A DNA stretch of 56,697 nt, from assembly GCF_014656545.1 (NCBI RefSeq), contig NZ_BNDS01000029.1, positions 1,872 through 58,568 on the forward strand, in the 5' to 3' direction. Position numbers and translations under genes: made by a program. The notes under the pieces are model-generated. The model worked only from the letters and a program-made list of their open reading frames with translations, did not search any database and was not told the origin of the DNA. The DNA is from Neobacillus kokaensis (GTDB lineage Bacteria > Bacillota > Bacilli > Bacillales > Cytobacillaceae). Positions 26,812 through 35,019 of the stretch are shown here, piece by piece (within the stretch, counting starts at the first letter, position 1; every line of letters begins with the position of its first letter).

Positions 26812-28215
26812 CTATTGTTTCATCCCTACGTCGCTTGATGCTGGATGGCGCAAACTTTCTACAAGTGTAAAAATAAGAATGACGACAATACTTGTAATCA
26901 ATCCATAAACGATTGGAATAATGGAAACTGTACCGTAGATACCTAATCCAACTCCAATGACGACTGTGCTTAAAATAATGGAATAAAATACGGAGCGTGC
27001 AGAAACCTTTTTCCAAAAGAATCCCAAAATAATAGGAAAGAACAATGCGCCTGATAAGATGGCGAAGGCAATATCTAAAGCAACTAGTACATCTTGAATC
27101 CATAGAGCACAAATGATGCAAAAAACTCCAATTGCTAATGTGGTAAAACGGGTAACCGCTAAAAAGGTTTTTTCACTCATATTTGGTAAGAATAAACGTT
27201 TGATGACATCGTTAACGATTAACGTAGAGGATGCCAGCAATGTCCCAGAGGAAGTTGACATTAGTGCAGATAATACACCAGCTAAAACAAATCCCAGTGC
27301 GCCCGCTGGCAAAATTTCAATCGCTATGCTGGCAAAAGCGTTTTGGGGAACATTCAGATTTGGTACTACTACAAAAGCACACATACCAATAATTGAAACG
27401 GTGGCCGCATAAAGGAATGAATAACCTCCTGCAGCAATCATTCCTGCACGAGTTACTTTCAAGCTCTTTGCTGTAAATAATCGCTGCCATACATCCTGCC
27501 CGACAACAATTCCTAATGTATATAGCAAAATACTTTTGGCAATATCTAAACCGCCTGTTGCCGTGACGTTAAAATGCCCGGCTGGAATACTTGCCTGAAG
27601 CCCTTCAAATCCTCCAACCTTACTTAAACTTAGTGGAAGCATGATGAAAAAGATCCCAATCGTCATAACGGAAAACTGGACAATATCTGTCATGGTTACG
27701 GACCACATTCCACCCAAAACGGTATAGAATAAGACGATCCCTCCAGCAACTAAAATCGATACCATCACATTCCATCCGACCCAAACATTAATGACGCTTC
27801 CGATGGCAATAATTTGTGTAACCGTTAGCATTGTTGTGTAAGTTGCAGATACGAGAGAGCTTATAATACGTGCTTCAACATTGAATCGATTTTCGAGCAT
27901 TTCTCCAATCGTTAAAACACGCAGTTTGAATATTTTTTTGGCTAAAAAGATACTAATAATAATCATTCCTAAACCTTGAGCCGTAACAAACCATATTCCT
28001 GAAAGTCCAAACTGATACCCTAATTTAGCTGTGCCAATTGTGGCCGCTCCCCCTAGAGTAAGCGCTGCCAAACAAGCCGTAAACATTGGAAAGTTCAAAT
28101 TTCTCCCTGCTACCGCATAATCCTCAGTCGTTTTTGCCTTTTTCATTCCAATTAAACCTACAAGTGCAATGACGGGAAAATAACCAACGATAATGGCAAC
28201 ATCAATTGTGTTCAT
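26812..28215 (-). CDS. Sodium:solute symporter (SSS family)
   Basis: 467-residue integral membrane protein with about 13 hydrophobic segments. The family pattern is seen in AIIVGYFPVIALVGLIGMKKAK, TTEDYAVAGRNLNFP, AALTLGGAATIGTAKLGY (the sodium-site region of helix 1), GGMWSVTMTDIVQFSVM and GVLSALMSTSSGTLLASSTL. It begins the accessory operon, 121 nt upstream of the transferase gene, so it most likely imports the compound the next enzymes use. The substrate cannot be read from sequence; SSS members carry sugars, proline, pantothenate and carboxylates. Confidence 0.9.
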   Translation of the reverse strand: MNTIDVAIIVGYFPVIALVGLIGMKKAKTTEDYAVAGRNLNFPMFTACLAALTLGGAATIGTAKLGYQFGLSGIWFVTAQGLGMIIISIFLAKKIFKLRVLTIGEMLENRFNVEARIISSLVSATYTTMLTVTQIIAIGSVINVWVGWNVMVSILVAGGIVLFYTVLGGMWSVTMTDIVQFSVMTIGIFFIMLPLSLSKVGGFEGLQASIPAGHFNVTATGGLDIAKSILLYTLGIVVGQDVWQRLFTAKSLKVTRAGMIAAGGYSFLYAATVSIIGMCAFVVVPNLNVPQNAFASIAIEILPAGALGFVLAGVLSALMSTSSGTLLASSTLIVNDVIKRLFLPNMSEKTFLAVTRFTTLAIGVFCIICALWIQDVLVALDIAFAILSGALFFPIILGFFWKKVSARSVFYSIILSTVVIGVGLGIYGTVSIIPIVYGLITSIVVILIFTLVESLRHPASSDVGMKQ

Positions 28216-28242
28216 AGAAAACCCCTCTCTTTTAATTTATTT

Positions 28243-28280
28243 TGATTAAAGAAATTTCCCTAGGAAAATCTCTTTAATTA
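28243..28280. promoter_or_regulatory. 38-bp AT-rich imperfect palindrome, candidate operator
   Basis: Two 19-nt arms meet at 28261/28262 and match at 16 of 19 positions (TGATTAAAGAAATTTCCCT against its partner). It lies 28-65 nt upstream of the symporter start, downstream of the best promoter match, with no U-run, so it is more like an operator than a terminator. An AraC-type protein usually prefers direct repeats, so the binding protein is open. Confidence 0.55.
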
Positions 28281-28340
28281 TTGCCCAGACTTTCAAGATG
28301 AAGATTAGCCATAATAGTAACCATTTTCAGTATAGTTTGA

Positions 28341-28369
28341 ATTTTATCACTTGCCCTTGTTCACAATAA
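28341..28369 (-). promoter_or_regulatory. Candidate promoter of the accessory operon
   Basis: Minus-strand TTATTG (28369-28364), 17-nt spacer, TAAAAT (28346-28341). It is the best sigma-A-like match in the 407-nt gap between the symporter and spoVT. The -35 is only fair, consistent with need for an activator. Confidence 0.4.
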
Positions 28370-28448
28370 GTGCCTTTTTTAAAGAATTAGTTCACTTTTC
28401 TTTGATAAAGGATAAAAAGAAAAAAAATTAAATTCAATGAGCCTCTAA

Positions 28449-28605
28449 AAAAATAAAAAAGGCAGCATCCAGCTGCCTCAGGTTTTCGAAAAACGTTCTA
28501 TAGGGTTTTCAATAGGTCCATTTGCATTGACATCTTTAATAAATATCCTATTTTAAATCAGATAAAATAAAAAATTGCCGAGAAATATACCCTTTCTCGA
28601 CAATC
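28449..28605 (-). repeat. Right copy of the spoVT-terminator region
   Basis: Minus-strand block from GATTGTC (28605) through GGACCTATTGAAAA (about 28520-28506) to CTGAGGCAGCTG and its hairpin (28461-28477). It is homologous to the inverted copy at 20594-20873 and lacks the 59-bp insertion. The inner hairpin, with stem GGCAGC/GCTGCC and the run TTTTTTATTTTTTT, looks like a second terminator. Together the two copies bracket exactly the five accessory genes. Confidence 0.75.
28562..28605 (-). terminator. Terminator after spoVT
   Basis: 11-bp stem TTGTCGAGAAA/TTTCTCGGCAA with one G-U pair (28575-28585 with 28593-28603), then TTTTTTATTTTA on the minus strand. Confidence 0.9.
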
Positions 28606-28622
28606 TTCTTTTCTGTACTTTT

Positions 28623-29159
28623 CTATTGTTCCATTTGTCTTGCCAAGAAGCCTGCTGCGGTTTCTACCGCCTTTTGCTCTACTTCTCCAAGTGTTCCTTC
28701 TTTTGCGAAAATCACTACTGCACCAATCGGATCTCCATTTGCTATAATTGGTCCAATCGTATAAGCTGAAATCGTTTCATCTGTTCCGTCAATTAACGCG
28801 ACATCGCTCTGCTGAGTAACCAGTACCGAGCTTCTGTCTTCCATTGTTTTTTCCACCAAGCTGCCAATATTCTTATTTAAATAATCCTTTTTAGAGCCGC
28901 CTGCTACCGCAATAAACGCATCTCTATCACAAATCAATACAGGGTTACCGAGGCTGTCAAATAGGGCTTCCGCATACTCTTTGGCAAAATCGCCTAATTC
29001 GCTGATAGGTGAATATTTCTTTAAAATAACCTCCCCATCACGATCAACAAAAATCTCCAATGGGTCCCCTTCACGGATACGCAATGTTCTGCGTATTTCT
29101 TTCGGAATTACGACTCGACCTAAATCATCAATTCGACGAACTATTCCAGTTGCTTTCAT
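28623..29159 (-). CDS. spoVT: Stage V sporulation transcription factor SpoVT
   Basis: AbrB-type regulator of sigma-G genes in the forespore. The swapped-hairpin DNA-binding domain is residues 1-50 (TGIVRRIDDLGRVVIPKEIRRT, then GDPLEIFVDRDG). A GAF-like C-terminal domain follows (about 55-178). The frame is open to 29195, but the ATG at 29159 with GAGG 9 nt before gives the standard 178 residues. Compare the related N-terminus of abrB in this window. The leader is long because a dispersed repeat lies in it. Confidence 0.95.
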   Translation of the reverse strand: MKATGIVRRIDDLGRVVIPKEIRRTLRIREGDPLEIFVDRDGEVILKKYSPISELGDFAKEYAEALFDSLGNPVLICDRDAFIAVAGGSKKDYLNKNIGSLVEKTMEDRSSVLVTQQSDVALIDGTDETISAYTIGPIIANGDPIGAVVIFAKEGTLGEVEQKAVETAAGFLARQMEQ

Positions 29160-29215
29160 CCAATGTTGCCTCACTTTCATCTGATGATTTTTCAACTTGG
29201 CGAGAAATATGTAAC

Positions 29216-29336
29216 TGTCTAGCTGCAGCGCTTAGGACCTTGAGGTCATAAGCCAATCCGGCACAAGACTAAGAAGCAGCCTCCCATCCGGTTCGTCTTA
29301 TGCTTGTCGCCCCTGACCAAGGCGCTTTCGCTTTTC
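29216..29336. repeat. Dispersed repeat in the spoVT leader (about 121 bp)
   Basis: Plus strand opens TCTAGCTGCAGCGC, then CCTTGAGGTCATAAGCCAA, and closes GACCAAGGCGCTTTCGC. The ends are inverted relative to each other. It belongs to the same family as 44153-44264 read on the other strand (shared TCTAGCT.CAGCGC, GAGGTCA.AAGCCAA and GAC.AAGGCGCTT) with a different middle. It fills much of the 313-nt mfd-spoVT gap, between the sigma-G promoter and the gene. Confidence 0.7.
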
Positions 29337-29355
29337 TATTCGCCAACTTTGAACT

Positions 29356-29385
29356 TAGTATCTTTCATCTGTAAAGTTCTATTCA
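29356..29385 (-). promoter_or_regulatory. Sigma-G promoter for spoVT
   Basis: Minus-strand TGAATA (29385-29380), 17-nt spacer, GATACTA (29362-29356) against the sigma-G pattern TGAATA-N17/18-CATACTA. It lies about 197 nt before the spoVT start, with the dispersed repeat in between. Confidence 0.75.
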
Positions 29386-29472
29386 CAATTTTTTCACAGA
29401 TACAGGAAATATTCCCTTTTATACCTTCTGCCAAACCCGCTTTTGGATGATTACCCATTTTCTGGTGAACCT

Positions 29473-32400
29473 TTAAACAGGATTTTCTTGCCCCTTTTTT
29501 GCTAAAGGAATCCCTTTCACCATTTCAAATACGATATGAAGCCACTGGGCTGTCTGATAGCCTTTTGTATTGACGACTATTTTCAGCTTTTTCCCCTCCA
29601 TTCCAGGAGTCACCGACCTGCCAAACTGGCTGCCAATATGGAACAGCTTGCTTCCGTCCATTGTGTTGGTAACCTCTTCAGTCAATAAAATGGTTACGTC
29701 TTGCTTTACCTGCTTAATTAATTCCACTCCATTCTGAATGGCTAAAACCTTCATTTCGGCAATTTGGAACAAATACGATACCTCATCTGGATATTCCCCA
29801 AAACGGTCTAACATTTCCCCTTGGAGTCCTTCTACATCTTCAAGTGATTCAATTCCTCTGAAGCGCTTATACATTTCAATCTTTTGGTGTCCATCCTTAA
29901 TGTAGGTATCCGGAATATAGGCATCAAGTTCAAGATCAATTTCGACTGATTTTTTAACCTCAGCATGCGGGTCTCCTAACTCAGCCTTGCGCTCCTCAAT
30001 CGCTTCTTTCAACATTTGCGAATATAAATCAAAACCGACTGAGTCAATAAAGCCATGCTGCTGTGCCCCCAATAAGTTGCCGGCACCCCTAATGGATAAA
30101 TCACGCATTGCAATTTTAAATCCTGACCCTAGTTCGGTGAATTCTTTAATCGCCTGAAGACGCTTCTCAGCAACCTCCGTCAACACTTTGTCTTTACGAT
30201 AGGTAAAATAAGCATAGGCGACACGATTAGATCTGCCTACACGGCCGCGCAGCTGGTAAAGTGTTGAAAGCCCCATGCGATCTGCATCAAAGACAATCAA
30301 GGTGTTTACATTCGGAATATCCACACCTGTCTCGATAATGGTAGTACTGACAAGCACATCAAATTCCCCAGCAAGGAAGCTGATCATCACTGACTCTAAT
30401 TCATTTTCAGTCATCTGCCCGTGGGCGTAAGTCACCCGGGCATCGGGAACAAGCATCGAAATTTCTTCTGCTTTCCGTTCAATATCCTCTACCCTGTTAT
30501 ATAAAAAGTAGACTTGTCCGTCGCGGGCAAGTTCCCGTTCAATTGCCTCTCTGACAAGTGCTCCGTTATATTCCATGACATATGTTTGCACGGGAAAGCG
30601 ATTTTCCGGCGGCGTTTCAATGACGGATAAATCACGAACCCCAAGCATTGACATATGCAGCGTTCTTGGAATTGGAGTGGCGGTTAATGTCAACACATCC
30701 ACATTGGTTTTTAGCTTCTTAATTTTTTCCTTATGAGTCACACCAAAACGCTGCTCTTCATCAATAATCAGCAGCCCTAAATCACGATAAACAATATCCT
30801 TTGAAAGCAGGCGATGGGTACCAACGACGATATCTACTGACCCCGCCTTCAATCCTTTTAATGTTTCTGTCTGCTGCTTTTTTGAACGGAAGCGGCTTAA
30901 TAAACCGATATTGATTGGAAATTCCTGGAAACGCTCTCTTAGTGTCTCAAAATGCTGCTGTGCTAAGATCGTGGTAGGCACCAAAAAGGCTACCTGTTTT
31001 CCGTCGGCAATCGCTTTGAAGGCAGCTCGGATCGCTACCTCTGTTTTTCCATAACCAACATCTCCGCAGAGTAAGCGGTCCATTGGACGTGGACGCTCCA
31101 TATCCTTTTTAATTTCATGAATGGATCGCAATTGGTCTTCTGTTTCCTGATAAGCGAAGCTTGCTTCAAACTCCCGCTGCAAATCACCATCCGGAGAATA
31201 GCCGAAACCTACAGCTGCTTCTCGTTCTGCATATAACTTGATTAAATCATCGGCAATATCTTCAACAGAGGACTGAACCTTCTTCTTTACCTTCTTCCAA
31301 TCGCTGCCGCCAAGTTTATAAACCTTAGGTTCCTTACCTTCTGATCCGACATATTTCTGAACTAAATCAATTTGTTCCACTGGGACATACAGCTTGTCAG
31401 AACCCTGGTAGCGGATATGAAGGTAGTCTTTATGAATGCCGTTAATGACCAGCGTCTCAATCCCTAGATATTTACCAATTCCATGATTCACATGGACAAC
31501 ATAATCACCGATTTTAAGCTCCGAATAGCTTTTGATTCTTTCTGCATTCGATAGCTTTTGGCGGCTGACTGATTTTTTTGCACGCTTATTAAAAAGCTCT
31601 TCTTCCGTAATAACAGCAATCCTTTGAAGTGCCAGTTCGAAGCCTGTTTGCAAACTGCCTTTTACAATTTGAACTTTACCAGGCAGCATCTGCTGATTGG
31701 CATCTACAATACTTGCAGGGATTTCATAGTCTTCAAGAACTCTTTCTAACTTTTTTACCCTCTCTGCATCTGGTCCAAGGAAAACAACTGCAAAATTCCC
31801 TTTAATCCAGCGGTCAATTTCTGACTTTAAGTGATGCATCTGTCCGTGAAAGTTCTGCATTTGCTTACAGGAAACATTTATAATATTTTGCGGGTTGGTA
31901 TTAGCGACATGCCGTAAAAATAATGATAAGTACAGGATTGGAAAATCGCCTTTTTGCATAAGTGTCTGCAGATTGTGAGAAATATGAAGATCGTGAATAA
32001 TTTGGCCTTCACTTAAGAGCGATGTATACCATTCCGCTTCCTCTTTCACCAGTGAATCATTCATTTCCTGCACTCGGCTTATTTCATCAATCATTACTAG
32101 GCCATTTGTCGGCAGATAATCTAGTAAACTATTAGGGTTTTCATATGCCAACGACATGTATTTAAAGACTTGATCTGGTCTTTGATTATTTTTTAACTGC
32201 TCTAATTCAAAACTGATATTCTGGGAAAGCTGCAATTTGGCTTTTTCATCTTTCACTTTCCGTAAACTTCCTGCTAAACCATGCTCCAGTTTTTCTACAA
32301 TCCGACTGTAGTTCTCCGGCTCTAGCAGCAGTTCTGTTGCCGGTCCGATTAACACTTCTGAGACCTTTTCTTTGGAACGTTGATCCTCTAGAGAAAAATA

Positions 32401-33015
32401 ACGGATTGATTCAATTTCTGTATCAAATAGTTCCATTCTTAGCGGGTTTGCTTCCGTAAGCGGATAAATATCGATAATTCCGCCTCTTACACTAAATTCC
32501 CCTGGTGTCGTTACCATTTCCTGGCGTATGTACCCCATTACCACCAATGTATTTAATAGTTGATCTGTATCGATATCTTCTCCGACTTTATAAGAGAGCT
32601 GATATTTTTGCCACAAGTCTTTAGGCGGCAGGATTTTCTTTAAGCCGGAGATTGGAACTATTAAAATTCCTTGTTTCTGCTTGCTCCAGTAATTTAAGGC
32701 CTCAATTCTTTGCGCCTTCAATTCTGGACTGGCAACGCTCAACTCAGCGGCAATTAATTCATTTGCCGGAAATAAATATACTTCCTTCTCACTTACTAGA
32801 TTTACAAGATCATCATAGAGTTTTTGTGCCTGTAATAGATTATGGGTAACGAGCAGAATCGGCCGCTTCATTTGTTCATAAAGGGCAGATGTTAAGACTG
32901 TCCGTGCAGAACCTGATAACCCGGCTATTAATTGTTCTTTTAAGCCACCGTCCACACCTGCTATACAAGCACGAATATCCTCTTGATGAAGAAATAATGA
33001 TTTTAGACCCTTCAA
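29473..33015 (-). CDS. mfd: Transcription-repair coupling factor Mfd
   Basis: Large DNA translocase that pushes stalled RNA polymerase off DNA and recruits UvrA. 1180 residues: UvrB-like N-terminal modules, the RNA-polymerase-interacting domain (about 495-570, IKSYSELKIGDYVVHVNHGIGKY), and helicase lobes with Walker A GDVGYGKTEVA (about 654-664), DEEQ (about 755) and TATPIPRTL. The TRG region is LRGRVGRSNR...GSGFKIAMRDLSIRGAGNLLG, and a C-terminal autoinhibitory domain follows. GGAGGTGG precedes the ATG. Confidence 0.97.
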   Translation of the reverse strand: MKGLKSLFLHQEDIRACIAGVDGGLKEQLIAGLSGSARTVLTSALYEQMKRPILLVTHNLLQAQKLYDDLVNLVSEKEVYLFPANELIAAELSVASPELKAQRIEALNYWSKQKQGILIVPISGLKKILPPKDLWQKYQLSYKVGEDIDTDQLLNTLVVMGYIRQEMVTTPGEFSVRGGIIDIYPLTEANPLRMELFDTEIESIRYFSLEDQRSKEKVSEVLIGPATELLLEPENYSRIVEKLEHGLAGSLRKVKDEKAKLQLSQNISFELEQLKNNQRPDQVFKYMSLAYENPNSLLDYLPTNGLVMIDEISRVQEMNDSLVKEEAEWYTSLLSEGQIIHDLHISHNLQTLMQKGDFPILYLSLFLRHVANTNPQNIINVSCKQMQNFHGQMHHLKSEIDRWIKGNFAVVFLGPDAERVKKLERVLEDYEIPASIVDANQQMLPGKVQIVKGSLQTGFELALQRIAVITEEELFNKRAKKSVSRQKLSNAERIKSYSELKIGDYVVHVNHGIGKYLGIETLVINGIHKDYLHIRYQGSDKLYVPVEQIDLVQKYVGSEGKEPKVYKLGGSDWKKVKKKVQSSVEDIADDLIKLYAEREAAVGFGYSPDGDLQREFEASFAYQETEDQLRSIHEIKKDMERPRPMDRLLCGDVGYGKTEVAIRAAFKAIADGKQVAFLVPTTILAQQHFETLRERFQEFPINIGLLSRFRSKKQQTETLKGLKAGSVDIVVGTHRLLSKDIVYRDLGLLIIDEEQRFGVTHKEKIKKLKTNVDVLTLTATPIPRTLHMSMLGVRDLSVIETPPENRFPVQTYVMEYNGALVREAIERELARDGQVYFLYNRVEDIERKAEEISMLVPDARVTYAHGQMTENELESVMISFLAGEFDVLVSTTIIETGVDIPNVNTLIVFDADRMGLSTLYQLRGRVGRSNRVAYAYFTYRKDKVLTEVAEKRLQAIKEFTELGSGFKIAMRDLSIRGAGNLLGAQQHGFIDSVGFDLYSQMLKEAIEERKAELGDPHAEVKKSVEIDLELDAYIPDTYIKDGHQKIEMYKRFRGIESLEDVEGLQGEMLDRFGEYPDEVSYLFQIAEMKVLAIQNGVELIKQVKQDVTILLTEEVTNTMDGSKLFHIGSQFGRSVTPGMEGKKLKIVVNTKGYQTAQWLHIVFEMVKGIPLAKKGQENPV

Positions 33016-33134
33016 AGGTTCTCCACCTCCCTAAGTAGAATAAGCGGTATTCCCCGCTTTTCTCGGTTGTAATTTAACTTTTTTCGTATATCCTTTTATA
33101 AAGATTAAAAGAAATAATTTTCATATAATAGCAA

Positions 33135-33166
33135 ATAGAAAAACGCTTTGGAGGTTCATCCAAAGC
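33135..33166 (-). terminator. Terminator after fin
   Basis: Perfect 8-bp stem GCTTTGGA/TCCAAAGC (33145-33152, 33159-33166), then GTTTTTC on the minus strand. Confidence 0.85.
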
Positions 33167-33171
33167 CTGGT

Positions 33172-33402
33172 TTAATGAATAAGGAAATCGTATTGATGGT
33201 AATCGGGATTCCGCTCTAACGATTCCTGACAGTCTTCGCAAATAGCCGTGATATGAATATCACCCGACGAGTCATACGTGACCATATCCTGTCTCTCTTG
33301 CTCTGTTAATGTATGAAGCCCAAGTGCTTCTGAGTGGACCGATGACTGCTCAAGTCTGCCAAGTTTTGTGCCGCAATGACGGCAATGGTAATGGATGGCC
33401 AC
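33172..33402 (-). CDS. fin: Anti-sigma-F factor Fin (YabK)
   Basis: Small zinc-ribbon protein that in B. subtilis binds sigma-F and helps the switch to sigma-G. Its 76 residues carry HYHCRHCGTKLG and AICEDCQESL, two CxxC pairs for one zinc. The GTG start at 33402 is set by AGGAGGG 6 nt upstream. A strong sigma-G-type promoter lies just above it, in keeping with forespore expression. Confidence 0.93.
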   Translation of the reverse strand: MAIHYHCRHCGTKLGRLEQSSVHSEALGLHTLTEQERQDMVTYDSSGDIHITAICEDCQESLERNPDYHQYDFLIH

Positions 33403-33434
33403 ACAATCCCTCCTAAGTCTCTCATTTACTTTAC

Positions 33435-33465
33435 TAGTATGAGCTTTGTAGGAGGAACTTATTCA
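33435..33465 (-). promoter_or_regulatory. Sigma-G (sigma-F/G) promoter for fin
   Basis: Minus-strand TGAATA (33465-33460), 18-nt spacer, CATACTA (33441-33435): a perfect sigma-G match, about 33 nt before the GTG start. Confidence 0.85.
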
Positions 33466-33522
33466 TGATCACCCGCTGATATTTCTCTATTGTATGAATC
33501 AGAGGCTTGTATAATGAACAAA

Positions 33523-34083
33523 TTACTGATTGTATTCATTCATAACTTGTAAAAAGGGCTTATCAAGCCATGCCTCACACGCATCTGCACTTTTTTTCAC
33601 TGCTTCTTGAATAGAAGACTGTTCATCAGGACGGAAGCGGCCCAGTACGTAATCTGGAACACTCATTCCATTTTCCGGACGATCAATACCAATACGAATG
33701 CGGTTAAACACTTGCGTCCCTAAATGGGCGACAGTTGATTTTATTCCATTATGCCCGCCAGGACTCCCTTTTTGTCTTAGGCGGATTTTCCCTGCCGGTA
33801 AATCTAGATCATCATAAATGACCAGTAAATCTTCTAAATCGATTTGATAATAATCTGTCACAGCTCTAATTGACTCACCGGATAGATTCATGTATGTCAA
33901 CGGTTTCAACAGCAGAATCTTCTGCCCGCCAGCCATTCCAATTCCATACTGCCCTTTAAATTTGGCCTGTGTCAGCGGTATGTTCAAACGGTTAGATAGT
34001 TCTTCTACAACCTCAAAGCCGACATTATGCCTAGTGTTTTCATATTGTTTTCCCGGATTGCCTAAACCGACGATTACCTTCAT
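33523..34083 (-). CDS. pth: Peptidyl-tRNA hydrolase
   Basis: Frees tRNA from dropped-off peptidyl-tRNA (spoVC in B. subtilis). 186 residues beginning MKVIVGLGNPGKQYENTRHNVGF, with the catalytic histidine in TRHN; the other site motifs are LLKPLTYMNLSGE, DDLDLPAGKIRLR and GGHNGIKS. The frame is open to 34143 (an extra basic 20 residues), but the family start at 34083 has AAGG and GAGGG upstream. Follows ctc, whose terminator lies between them. Confidence 0.95.
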   Translation of the reverse strand: MKVIVGLGNPGKQYENTRHNVGFEVVEELSNRLNIPLTQAKFKGQYGIGMAGGQKILLLKPLTYMNLSGESIRAVTDYYQIDLEDLLVIYDDLDLPAGKIRLRQKGSPGGHNGIKSTVAHLGTQVFNRIRIGIDRPENGMSVPDYVLGRFRPDEQSSIQEAVKKSADACEAWLDKPFLQVMNEYNQ

Positions 34084-34165
34084 TTTACCTTGGCCCTCTC
34101 CCTCTTCCGCTTTAGCCAGTCTTTTTAAAATTTTCCGAAACATTTTAATCTCCTGTATTTAAAAT

Positions 34166-34197
34166 GGATAAAAGACGTAACCTTGTTAGGTTACGTC
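34166..34197 (-). terminator. Terminator after ctc
   Basis: Perfect 9-bp stem GACGTAACC/GGTTACGTC (34174-34182, 34189-34197) followed by TTTTATCC on the minus strand; the U-run is short. Confidence 0.75.
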
Positions 34198-34239
34198 TGT
34201 ATTTCTATGAATGCCTGATAGCTAAAGCCTCTACTGTTT

Positions 34240-34878
34240 CTACTCTTTCCCTACTGGTTCAGTTTCTCTGCCTTCTTCATTATCAGGATGGCCGCCTTCT
34301 TGCTGCTCGCCGGCGTCAATTTCCTCTTCCTGCTTCGGCGGCAGGATGGAAGCAATTACTTCATCCTCTTCATGGTTGATGGTAAAATCACCCTGATGAA
34401 GGAGATCAGAAATCGATGCTGTCTCGCCCACCTGAAGGTTTGAAACATCCATCTCAATTTGCGGCGGTATATTGTCTGGTGTTGTAGTAATCGATACTTC
34501 ATGAAGCGGTTGCTGCAAGACACCGCCGTCCTTTACACCGGCAGCCTCTCCGGTTAAAACAAGCCTCACGTTTACTGTAATTTTCGAGGATTTATCGACC
34601 GCTAAAAAATCAACATGAATAATATCTCGTTTAATACAATCCTCTTGATAGTCCGATAAAATGACATCTACTTTATTGCCATCAACATCTAAAGAAATAA
34701 TTCCATTCCTGCCTACCATTCGAATCGTTTTTGTTAAGTCTGCCGAACTGACAAACACCGGTTTGCTATCAACCTTTGCACCGTATACGACTGCAGGGAT
34801 ATTTCCATTGTCGCGAATCTTTCTAAGTTCTGACCGTCGTAATTCCTTCCGCTCTTTTGCTTGTAAAACAGTACTCAT
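34240..34878 (-). CDS. ctc: General stress ribosomal protein L25/Ctc
   Basis: L25/TL5-family 5S rRNA-binding protein of the 50S subunit. Residues 1 to about 95 are the L25 domain (RRSELRKIRDNGNIPAVVYG, YQEDCIKRDIIHVDFLAV). Residues about 95-185 form the beta-barrel TL5 domain, and a very acidic tail closes the 212 residues (PKQEEEIDAGEQQEGG). In B. subtilis ctc is a sigma-B general stress gene, and a sigma-B-like promoter is seen here. Confidence 0.94.
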   Translation of the reverse strand: MSTVLQAKERKELRRSELRKIRDNGNIPAVVYGAKVDSKPVFVSSADLTKTIRMVGRNGIISLDVDGNKVDVILSDYQEDCIKRDIIHVDFLAVDKSSKITVNVRLVLTGEAAGVKDGGVLQQPLHEVSITTTPDNIPPQIEMDVSNLQVGETASISDLLHQGDFTINHEEDEVIASILPPKQEEEIDAGEQQEGGHPDNEEGRETEPVGKE

Positions 34879-34923
34879 GAGTTTGTCACCTTCCTATTTT
34901 TTTAAAAAGTCATCTTTATAAAA

Positions 34924-34949
34924 ATGCCCTAAAACAGGAAGGTCTAAAC
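34924..34949 (-). promoter_or_regulatory. Sigma-B promoter for ctc
   Basis: Minus-strand GTTTAG (34949-34944), 14-nt spacer, GGGCAT (34929-34924). Each box has five of six positions of the sigma-B pattern GTTTAA-N12/14-GGGTAT. Placed about 46 nt before the ctc start. Confidence 0.7.
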
Positions 34950-35019
34950 ATATTTTTAAAACGGAAAACTATAGTCCCAGTTATCGAAATACTTTACGAG
35001 CAGTGAACTGGAATGGAAC

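Noticed and set aside
28216..28242. A catabolite-repression (cre) site before the symporter gene
   Set aside because: No acceptable match to the WTGNAANCGNWNNCW pattern was found in the leader.
28449..28605. Insertion-sequence ends flanking the accessory operon
   Set aside because: The flanking inverted copies contain terminators and no transposase lies between them; kept as repeat arms rather than an IS or transposon call.
34084..34143. A 20-residue N-terminal extension of Pth (MFRKILKRLAKAEEG...)
   Set aside because: The family starts at MKVIVGLGNPG, which has its own ribosome site; the extension is an upstream open frame.
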